In this document: positions 1-5,470 of the stretch, piece by piece
Layout of the letters: each line of letters opens with the position of its first letter
Position numbering within the stretch: position 1 is the first letter of the stretch
Assembly: GCA_003501375.1 (NCBI GenBank)
Contig: DNPO01000129.1
Coordinates: forward strand, 469 to 9,844
Source: Candidatus Sumerlaeota bacterium
GTDB taxonomy: Bacteria; Sumerlaeota; Sumerlaeia; UBA8349
Direction: 5' to 3'
DNA length: 9,376 nucleotides
Position numbers and translations under genes: made by a program
Notes under the pieces: model-generated
The model's input: the letters and a program-made list of their open reading frames with translations, nothing else
Database searches by the model: none
What the model was told of the DNA's origin: nothing

Positions 1-707
1 GGAACCTCGAAAACCGCTTCACCGGATGGCATGACGTGGACCTGAGCGATCAGGGCCGTCAGGAAGCCGCCAAAGCCGGCCAGATTATGAAACAAGAAGG
101 CTACAAGTTTGACCTCATTTACACCTCCGTTCTCAAACGCGCCATCCGCACCATGCAGTTGGCTATTGAGCAAATGGATCAGATGTGGGTGCCCGTCATC
201 CGCAACTGGCGTCTTAACGAGCGTCACTACGGTGCCCTGCAGGGCCTCGACAAGTCCGAAACCGCTGCGAAGTACGGTGACGACCAAGTCAAAATTTGGC
301 GTCGTTCTTTCGACGTTCCCCCGCCCGTACTGACCGAGGACGATGAGCGTTACCCCGGCAAGGATCGTCGTTACGCCGCACTCACCAAGGCGCAATTGCC
401 CCTGACCGAAAGTCTGAAGGAAACCATTGAGCGCTTTGTTCCGTACTGGGAACTCGAAATTGGCCCGAAAGTTAAGGAAGGCAAAAACGTCCTGATTGTT
501 GCACACGGCAACAGCCTTCGCGCATTGGTCAAGTACCTGGATAAGATGACTGAAGCCGAAATCCTCGAACTCAATATCCCCACGGGCGTTCCGCTGGTTT
601 ACGAGTTGGACGAAAACCTTCAGCCGATCAAGCATTACTACTTGGGCGATCCCGAAGAGATTCGGAAGGCCGCTGAGGCCGTCGCTAACCAGGGAAAAAA
701 GAAATAA
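1..707 (+). CDS. gpmA: 2,3-bisphosphoglycerate-dependent phosphoglycerate mutase, 5'-truncated by window edge
   Basis: This cytoplasmic glycolytic/gluconeogenic enzyme interconverts 3- and 2-phosphoglycerate through a phosphohistidine. The reading frame is open from base 3 and its first visible codons read NLENRFTGW, which continues the conserved N-terminal block of GpmA, so the gene starts left of the window. The GTG at 36 is an internal valine codon and not a start. About 16 residues are missing, including the RHGE motif with the phosphorylated histidine; adding them to the 234 visible residues gives 250, the length of E. coli GpmA. Visible signatures are NERHYGALQG, containing the catalytic glutamate, DDERYPG, and VAHGNSLRALVKYLD with the second active-site histidine at codon 504-506. 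The C-terminus ANQGKKK is also family-like. The stop is TAA, followed by a strong terminator. There is no sign of decay, and the family assignment is essentially certain. Confidence 0.96.
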   Translation, partial: NLENRFTGWHDVDLSDQGRQEAAKAGQIMKQEGYKFDLIYTSVLKRAIRTMQLAIEQMDQMWVPVIRNWRLNERHYGALQGLDKSETAAKYGDDQVKIWRRSFDVPPPVLTEDDERYPGKDRRYAALTKAQLPLTESLKETIERFVPYWELEIGPKVKEGKNVLIVAHGNSLRALVKYLDKMTEAEILELNIPTGVPLVYELDENLQPIKHYYLGDPEEIRKAAEAVANQGKKK

Positions 708-735
708 CACCGCTTGTAACAGGGTTGCAGTAGAA

Positions 736-775
736 GCGAGAGTCAGGGATGGAATATTCCCTGATTCTCGCTTTT
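736..775 (+). terminator. Rho-independent terminator of gpmA
   Basis: A 14-bp inverted repeat (736-749 with 758-771) pairs perfectly except for one G-U pair. It encloses an 8-base loop and is followed at once by TTTT (772-775). It begins about 30 bases after the gpmA stop codon. Stem length and the T run make it a convincing intrinsic terminator that separates gpmA from the GH43 gene. Confidence 0.88.
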
Positions 776-798
776 GTCTAGGCGGCGCTTTGACAAAA

Positions 799-804
799 GG
801 GGAG
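799..804 (+). promoter_or_regulatory. Ribosome-binding site of the GH43 gene
   Basis: GGGGAG, in the purine-rich context AAAAGGGGAG, lies 4 bases before the ATG at 809. It supports that start, which is also the one that gives a complete signal peptide. Confidence 0.7.
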
Positions 805-808
805 ACAC

Positions 809-2215
809 ATGCGGAAGACTCTGGCATTTTTACTGGGAATTTTGCTGGCAGGAGCAACATCCTCCGCTGTGGCCGTCACCGCGCCAGAACTTCCTCCCTT
901 TCCCGGCATAACTCCACTGGAGTATGGTTCTAAAGCCATTTTCCCGGGTCTGCTGTGGCTTGACGACAAAGGTGCCCCCATCAATGCGCACGGGGGCGGC
1001 ATTCTCGAACACAAGGGCGTTTACTACTGGTATGGTGAACACAAATTGTTTGGAAAAGGCGGCAACAGTGCCCAAGTCGGCATCCATGTTTATTCCTCGA
1101 CCGATTTGTGTTCCTGGCATGATGAAGGTGTTGCGCTTCAGGTGAAAGACTTCCCCAAAAATTTTGTCGAAAGTTTGAACGACCCGATGGTTAAGGGCTG
1201 CGTTATTGAACGCCCGAAGGTTATGTACAACAAGAAGACAAATAAGTTCGTTATGTTTTTTCATCATGAGTTTCTGGGAGCAAGTTACGGAACAGCCGCT
1301 CCCGGTTTCGCCGTGTCAGACACGCCGACTGGCCCCTTTCTGTATCTCGGAACCATGCGCCCCAATGCCCAAAAATACCCGCTTAATATGTTGGAAAGCA
1401 CACGCAAAGAATTTGCTGAGCAATTATCTCGCTTGAAAATCAAGGCACAGAATAAAGAGTTTGCCAATGTGCCCAAAGACCCGGTTGTCAATGTGCACAC
1501 GGATGACAAAACCCCGGGGAACACGTTGAGTCGGCCTGGCGAAAAATCTATCCCTGATGCTGTTGGCATGATGCAGACACGGAAAGAACTTCAGGAATGG
1601 GGCAAGAACAAGGCAAAAGGTCGAGAAAAGGATGACTTGGGGTTTTGGGGACGGGATTTTGAAGTCGGGCAGATGGTCCGCGACATGAATCTTTTTGTGG
1701 ATGACGATGGCACAGCCTATCACATTTACGCCTCCGAAGAAAACCGCGTGACGCAGATTGCCAAATTGACTCCGGATTACCTGGGTTACACCGGCGAGTA
1801 TATTCGCGCTTTCGGTGGAATGCGCGAAGGCCCGGCACCATTCAAATCGGGCGGGCGTTACTACATGTTTAATTCGGCCTGCACGGGTTGGGAGCCTAAC
1901 CCTACGCGCGTTTTTAGCGCCCCCTCTATGATGGGGCCGTGGAAGGACCTGGGTGAATGTTTCAAGGGGCGTCCGTTGATGTCCAAAATTTCTTATGACT
2001 CGCAACCCACTTATGTGTTGCCTGTTCCTGGAAAATCCGGATGCTTCATCTTCATGGGCGACCGCTGGCGTCCGAAGTTCCCGGGTGACGGACGGTATAT
2101 CTGGCTGCCTGTGAAATGGCAAAAGGATGGCAAGCCGTATTTGGAATGGAATAGCCACTGGGATTTCTCTATTTTCAACAAACCGGGATATTGCGATCCG
2201 AATGTGAAAAAATAA
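809..2215 (+). CDS. Secreted glycoside hydrolase family 43, exo-beta-1,3-galactanase-like
   Basis: The product is a 468-residue exported enzyme. Residues 1-22 form a Sec signal peptide (basic MRK, hydrophobic core, AVA before the predicted cut). The rest is a five-bladed-propeller GH43 domain of the galactan 1,3-beta-galactosidase type: AHGGG at 60-64, YYWYGE at 72-77, ERPK at 134-137, RDMNLFVDDDG at 291-301, REGPAPFK at 339-346, CTGW at 358-361, SQPTYVLPV at 398-406 and DRW at 418-420. By family analogy E340 is the likely general acid and D292 its pKa modulator. Gln399 occupies the position where a fungal relative (Pc1,3Gal43A) is reported to use glutamine as catalytic base; E134 is a further conserved acid. 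These role assignments come from memory of the family, not from an alignment. A charged, probably helical stretch at about 190-280 separates the E134 and D292 blocks and looks like a large insertion. The expected substrate is terminal beta-1,3-galactan or a related linkage; exact specificity cannot be read from sequence. Confidence 0.85.
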   Translation: MRKTLAFLLGILLAGATSSAVAVTAPELPPFPGITPLEYGSKAIFPGLLWLDDKGAPINAHGGGILEHKGVYYWYGEHKLFGKGGNSAQVGIHVYSSTDLCSWHDEGVALQVKDFPKNFVESLNDPMVKGCVIERPKVMYNKKTNKFVMFFHHEFLGASYGTAAPGFAVSDTPTGPFLYLGTMRPNAQKYPLNMLESTRKEFAEQLSRLKIKAQNKEFANVPKDPVVNVHTDDKTPGNTLSRPGEKSIPDAVGMMQTRKELQEWGKNKAKGREKDDLGFWGRDFEVGQMVRDMNLFVDDDGTAYHIYASEENRVTQIAKLTPDYLGYTGEYIRAFGGMREGPAPFKSGGRYYMFNSACTGWEPNPTRVFSAPSMMGPWKDLGECFKGRPLMSKISYDSQPTYVLPVPGKSGCFIFMGDRWRPKFPGDGRYIWLPVKWQKDGKPYLEWNSHWDFSIFNKPGYCDPNVKK

Positions 2216-2222
2216 AAATATC

Positions 2223-2267
2223 AGGAAAACTCCTCGCAACGCCGCTGCGAGAATAAAAAGTTTTCCT
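2223..2267 (+). terminator. Two-tier hairpin after the GH43 gene, possible terminator
   Basis: An outer 9-bp perfect inverted repeat (2223-2231 with 2259-2267) encloses an inner 6-bp perfect one (2233-2238 with 2246-2251) with a 7-base loop. It starts 8 bases after the GH43 stop. The inner hairpin is followed by AATAAAAAGTTTT instead of a clean T run, and the outer stem by CTCTTGT, so termination is plausible but not canonical. On the minus strand the inner stem is followed by GAGTTTTCC. Confidence 0.5.
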
Positions 2268-2314
2268 CTTGTCCATCTTGTAAATTTTCTCTGAATGTTT
2301 TTAGATAGTGATCT

Positions 2315-4303
2315 ATGTTGCCCACCGTTCAAATCCTCCCCCAAACCCTGATTAACCAAATTGCCGCTGGCGAGGTGATTGTACGCCCGGCATCGGTTAT
2401 CAAAGAACTGGTTGAGAACTCGCTCGACGCTGGAGCGACGCGCGTACGTGTCGAAATCAGTCAGGATGCGCGCGATATCACGATTATCGATAACGGCTGT
2501 GGCATGGACGAGACCAATGCGCGCATTGCTATTCTGCGGCACAGTACCAGCAAAATTCGTACGTTCGACGACCTGGAGCGCATCAGTACGCGTGGCTTTC
2601 GTGGTGAAGCCGTTGCATCCATCATCGCCGTTTCTCGCTTTGAATTGCTTACCCAACCGCACGATGCGCTGGCTGGGACACGCCTCATTGCTGCGGGGGG
2701 TAAAGTGGAGCGCGTGGAGTCATGCGGTACCGCACCCGGCACCACGCTGCATGTGCGGGATTTATTTTTCAACACCCCCGCGCGTCTTAAATTTCTTAAG
2801 TCGGCGGCATCGGAATTTGGCGCAGCGGTGGAAATTTTGACCCAGCAAGCGCTGTCGCGTCCCGATGTGGGTTTTGCCATTGTGCGCGCGGGCGAGGTGC
2901 GCTTTGACCTGCCGTCCGGGCAAACGCCACAACAGCGGGTGGAATCGCTTCTCGGGAGCGCCGTGCATGGGATGTTGCTACCCGTGGAGTTTGAACGTGG
3001 CGACATGAAAATTACCGGGTTTATTTGTCGCCCTGAAGCCGCGCGCAAAGATCGCCGTTGGCAGTACCTGCAAATCAACGGACGCCCCATCGCCGCGCGG
3101 CAATTGTCGCATCCGATCCAGCAAGCATACCAGGGACTGCTGATGAAGCAGCGTTTTCCCGTGCTGGTATTGAACATTGAGATGAACCTGGCCGAGGTGG
3201 ATGTAAACGTGCATCCAACCAAGGAAGAGGTGCGTTTTGAGGACGAGCATAAAGTCGCGGGCACGCTGTATCGCGCGGTAAATCAGACGTTGATTAGTAA
3301 CAACCTGGTTCCGACGCTGGAAGGTAAGCCCGAAGAAGCTGCGGCGGAGGCACAACGCCCCACGCCGTCGCCCGCACCAGTTGCGCAGGATTTGTTTGGA
3401 GCGTTTCGTGACAAGTACAATAGCGCGGAAGTGGTGACCAGTGCAGACTCCGCGAAACCATCCGGTGTGGACTGGGCAAACGCCACTCAGCGTTTTAACC
3501 AGCCCCAGCCGGCAGGTTCCTCAGGTGCAGCATCGCCGCGTCCGAACTATTTGACCGCCGCCACCACGCCTTACGCGCAGCGTCCTCTGTTCGTCCAAAC
3601 AACTCAGTCACCTGCAGAGTCCATTCAACCTCCTTTCTTGTCCCCCGCGTCCACGCAACCCACAGCGTTCGCTTCATCCATCCCTGCCGCGCCTACCGAT
3701 TTCCCGCTTCCCGAAGGCGTGTTTCTGCGTGCCCTGGCTCAGGTTGCTGACAACACCTATATCCTTGCGGCATCGGGTGATGACTTGGTTCTCATTGATC
3801 AACACGCGGCGCACGAACGTGTTTTATATAAACGCCTTTGCAATGCCCAGCCGCAGCAAATCGCCACGCAACCACAACTGATTCCGTTGGTGTTTAATCC
3901 CGCTGCCTCCGACTCGGAAAATCTGGTCGCATTGCTGCCCGTTCTTGCGGAAACCGGCGTCGAAATGACACGCCAACCCGATGGTTCGTATAGCATCGAC
4001 GCTCTACCATCCGACCTCGATACGCTGGATGTCGAAGGAATGCTTCAGGATAGTTTGGACGACTTACGGCAACGCCATGAACCCGGCCCGCCTGCACTCG
4101 AACTTCTCCGCGAAAAGGTGCGTATCTATGCCGCCTGCCATGCCGCCATCAAAGGCGGGCAACCCTTGAGCATGAAAGAAATGCAGGGTTTGCTGCGCGA
4201 TTTATTGGAAATAGGCCCCCCTTTTCGTTGCCCGCACGGACGTCCTGCGCTTATCGTATGGAAGAAGGATGCCCTCGACCGGATGTTTGGACGCAGGCAA
4301 TAA
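2315..4303 (+). CDS. mutL: DNA mismatch repair protein MutL
   Basis: MutL is the cytoplasmic ATPase that links mismatch recognition by MutS to strand incision. The 662-residue length is normal for the family. The N-terminal GHKL ATPase shows QIAAGEV (15-21), ELVENSLDAG (31-40, catalytic Glu31 and Mg-binding Asn35), DNGCGM (59-64), RHSTSK (75-80) and FRGEA (95-99). The transducer domain ends with VNVHPTKEEVRF (297-308). A Pro/Ala/Ser/Thr-rich linker covers about 340-460. The C-terminal dimerisation domain keeps endonuclease-type motifs: DQHAAHER (495-502), ACH (607-609), CPHGRP (639-644) and FGR (658-660), so this is an endonuclease-class MutL and not the E. coli/MutH type. The last glutamate of the usual DQHA-x2-E-x4-E motif is lysine (K506). 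The ATG start has no Shine-Dalgarno sequence, but the next in-frame Met is Met64, inside the ATPase, so the start is secure. No mutS is in the window. Confidence 0.97.
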   Translation: MLPTVQILPQTLINQIAAGEVIVRPASVIKELVENSLDAGATRVRVEISQDARDITIIDNGCGMDETNARIAILRHSTSKIRTFDDLERISTRGFRGEAVASIIAVSRFELLTQPHDALAGTRLIAAGGKVERVESCGTAPGTTLHVRDLFFNTPARLKFLKSAASEFGAAVEILTQQALSRPDVGFAIVRAGEVRFDLPSGQTPQQRVESLLGSAVHGMLLPVEFERGDMKITGFICRPEAARKDRRWQYLQINGRPIAARQLSHPIQQAYQGLLMKQRFPVLVLNIEMNLAEVDVNVHPTKEEVRFEDEHKVAGTLYRAVNQTLISNNLVPTLEGKPEEAAAEAQRPTPSPAPVAQDLFGAFRDKYNSAEVVTSADSAKPSGVDWANATQRFNQPQPAGSSGAASPRPNYLTAATTPYAQRPLFVQTTQSPAESIQPPFLSPASTQPTAFASSIPAAPTDFPLPEGVFLRALAQVADNTYILAASGDDLVLIDQHAAHERVLYKRLCNAQPQQIATQPQLIPLVFNPAASDSENLVALLPVLAETGVEMTRQPDGSYSIDALPSDLDTLDVEGMLQDSLDDLRQRHEPGPPALELLREKVRIYAACHAAIKGGQPLSMKEMQGLLRDLLEIGPPFRCPHGRPALIVWKKDALDRMFGRRQ

Positions 4304-4334
4304 ATAACAAAAACAATTGTACGTTTTTGCTGTA

Positions 4335-4357
4335 TTGCCAAAGAGGCAACTCTTTTT
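4335..4357 (+). terminator. Weak hairpin plus T run after mutL, possible terminator
   Basis: TTGCC (4335-4339) pairs with GGCAA (4345-4349), followed by CTCTTTTT. An alternative fold pairs AAAGAG (4340-4345) with CTCTTT (4350-4355) across a GCAA loop. A 7-bp AT-rich inverted repeat lies just upstream (4308-4314 with 4323-4329). Each stem is short. Together they make the likeliest termination zone for mutL, without certainty. Confidence 0.4.
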
Positions 4358-4482
4358 GAATAAACTTGTGTGGTATGTAAATCCCTCTTTGACTTCTGCG
4401 ATATTCCATGCTATCACGGAGCCTTTGGTGGCTCTGTTCTTCCTGATACCTGTACCGTACCGGGGGGTGAAAATCATTATTC

Positions 4483-4490
4483 AAAAGGAG
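4483..4490 (+). promoter_or_regulatory. Ribosome-binding site fixing the start of the F5/8C gene
   Basis: AAAAGGAG lies 8 bases before the ATG at 4499. It decides this start over the in-frame ATG at 4370, and the resulting protein begins directly with a signal peptide. The same AAAAGGAGAT core precedes the GH2 gene. Confidence 0.82.
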
Positions 4491-4498
4491 ATTGCACA

Positions 4499-5365
4499 AT
4501 GAATTTTGCAAAAGTTGCAGGCTGTATGTTGTTGTTGCTTCCGCTGTGGAGCGCTGTTTGGGCTGATGTTACCGTTACCGCCTCCACCGAGGAAAGCGAC
4601 AAGGGCAATACCGCAGCCAAGGCTTTTGATGGCTCAAAGGACACCCGCTGGTGCGCCAGTTCCGATGCGGTGGATGAATGGTTACGTTTTGATTTTGGTA
4701 AAGCGCAAAAATTGGGCGGTGCTGAGGTAGACTGGGAATTCTCGGATCAGGAATACGCTTTTTCCATTGAAGGCAGCAATGACGGCAACGACTGGAAAGA
4801 AGTGGCAAAAGCCAAAAGCAACGCAGGGGAAAAACAAGTCAAATTGACAGGTTCGTTTTCTTCCTTGCGTATCAAGATTACCAGTCTGCCTGAGGGCAAG
4901 TGGGCCAGTATTGCCGAAGTGCGTCTGTTCGATGCGGATGGCAAACCGATCAAAAATAGCGTTGCGCCTAAGGCCGTTACGCTAACCGCCTCCTCCGAGG
5001 AAAGCGAACTGGGTAACATAGCGGCAAAAGCCTTTGACGGTTCGGCCGACACGCGCTGGTGCGCCAGTTCCGACGCAGCGAATGAATGGCTGCGCTTGGA
5101 CTTCGACAAACCCAAGACCGTTGCCGGAGTGGAAGTCGATTGGGAAGCCCCGGACGAGGAATATGGCTATACCATTGAAGGTAGCAAGGACGGCAAAGAA
5201 TGGTCCGATCTTGCCACGGTTAAGAGCAAAGCCGCTGAAAAACGTACCAAGGTGTCTGGTACCTTCAGCGCCTTGCGCATCAAGGTAACTGCCCTGCCGG
5301 AAGGCAAGTGGGCCAGCATCACCGAAGTCCGGTTGTTTGATGCGGATGGTAAGGCGATCAAATAG
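4499..5365 (+). CDS. Secreted protein of two tandem F5/8 type C (discoidin/CBM32-like) modules
   Basis: The product is a 288-residue exported protein with no catalytic domain. Residues 1-22 are a Sec signal peptide (Lys5, hydrophobic core, VWA before the predicted cut). Module A is residues 24-152 and module B residues 160-288, joined by a 7-residue linker. The two align without gaps over 129 residues at about 67% identity by hand count. Each contains DGS-x-DTRWCASSD, WLR-x-DF, EVDWE, IEGS-x-DG and LPEGKWAS followed by EVRLFDADGK. This pattern fits the F5/8 type C (galactose-binding-like) fold, which commonly binds sugars in extracellular bacterial proteins. A likely role is holding glycan at the cell surface or helping the neighbouring GH2, but the ligand is unknown. 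The downstream GH2 gene is 105 bases away, in the same direction, and carries a third copy of the module, so co-expression is likely. The stop is TAG, unlike the TAA of all the other genes here. Confidence 0.85.
   Translation: MNFAKVAGCMLLLLPLWSAVWADVTVTASTEESDKGNTAAKAFDGSKDTRWCASSDAVDEWLRFDFGKAQKLGGAEVDWEFSDQEYAFSIEGSNDGNDWKEVAKAKSNAGEKQVKLTGSFSSLRIKITSLPEGKWASIAEVRLFDADGKPIKNSVAPKAVTLTASSEESELGNIAAKAFDGSADTRWCASSDAANEWLRLDFDKPKTVAGVEVDWEAPDEEYGYTIEGSKDGKEWSDLATVKSKAAEKRTKVSGTFSALRIKVTALPEGKWASITEVRLFDADGKAIK
4568..4954 (+). repeat. F5/8C module copy A (129 codons)
   Basis: This is the first copy of the module, running from V24 to K152 of the 288-residue protein. It aligns without gaps to copy B (about 67% identity) and to copy C in the GH2 gene (about 63%), by manual counting. 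Confidence 0.85.
4976..5362 (+). repeat. F5/8C module copy B (129 codons)
   Basis: This is the second copy, residues V160-K288, ending exactly at the stop codon. The most conserved blocks shared with copy A are at the start (TAS-x-EES), around DTRWCASSD, and over the last 30 residues. The middle, around the EYGY/EYAF block and the following turn, varies most. Confidence 0.85.
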
Positions 5366-5380
5366 GTTGTAAAAACATCA

Positions 5381-5446
5381 GTTGTTCCTTTTGTCCTTGC
5401 ACTCCCTTGCGCAACAATTAAGGGGCACAAGGGCAAAAGGGGCAAC
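5381..5446 (+). promoter_or_regulatory. Long intercistronic hairpin between the F5/8C and GH2 genes
   Basis: The 19-base arm 5381-5399 pairs with 5428-5446 through 16 Watson-Crick and 3 G-U pairs. Inside it, CCCTT (5404-5408) pairs with AAGGG (5420-5424). The structure fills most of the 105-base spacer and ends 4 bases before the GH2 ribosome-binding site. No T run follows on the plus strand, so it is not a standard terminator for the upstream gene. It could stabilise mRNA, attenuate read-through or modulate GH2 translation; the sequence alone does not decide between these. Confidence 0.55.
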
Positions 5447-5450
5447 ATGC

Positions 5451-5460
5451 AAAAAAGGAG
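5451..5460 (+). promoter_or_regulatory. Ribosome-binding site fixing the GH2 start at 5471
   Basis: AAAAAAGGAG lies 10 bases before the ATG at 5471. The earlier in-frame ATG at 5447 lies upstream of this site, has no such site of its own, and would add eight residues (MQKRRCAN) in front of the signal peptide. The later start is therefore preferred. Confidence 0.78.
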
Positions 5461-5470
5461 ATGCGCGAAT

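Larger units (their letters stand above)
4304..4498 (+). other. 195-base intergenic region upstream of the F5/8C protein gene
   Basis: After the possible mutL terminator this spacer holds one more small hairpin (4417-4423 with 4430-4436, 7 bp including a G-U pair, followed by TTCTTCCT) and then the ribosome-binding site of the next gene. A promoter for the secreted-protein genes is expected here, but I see no convincing -35/-10 pair. The frame of the next gene is open from 4370, but those upstream codons look non-coding and lack a signal peptide. Confidence 0.45.

Noticed and set aside
2405..2610. GHKL ATPase motifs suggesting a histidine kinase or Hsp90-like defence ATPase
   Set aside because: The full MutL order of motifs, transducer signature and C-terminal CPHGRP motif are all present, so this is a standard mismatch-repair gene.
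1424..2662. 412-codon antisense open frame across the GH43 end and mutL start
   Set aside because: It spans two confident genes and a hairpin-containing spacer, has no ribosome-binding site and no family motifs.
4351..4380. Promoter-like TTGAAT and TATGTA upstream of the F5/8C gene
   Set aside because: The two hexamers are only 12 bases apart, too close for a standard sigma-70 promoter, and no better-spaced partner is visible.
4370..4498. In-frame upstream extension of the F5/8C gene giving 43 more residues
   Set aside because: The extension overlaps hairpins, has no ribosome-binding site, and would bury a clear signal peptide. The ATG at 4499 has an optimal site at 4483-4490.
4514..4525. 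VAGC in the F5/8C protein, matching a lipoprotein lipobox
   Set aside because: The cysteine is residue 9, before the hydrophobic core. A lipobox must follow the core, and a normal signal-peptidase I site is present at VWA.
5447..5470. Earlier GH2 start adding eight residues
   Set aside because: The strong AAAAAAGGAG site lies inside this extension and serves the ATG at 5471, where the signal peptide begins.
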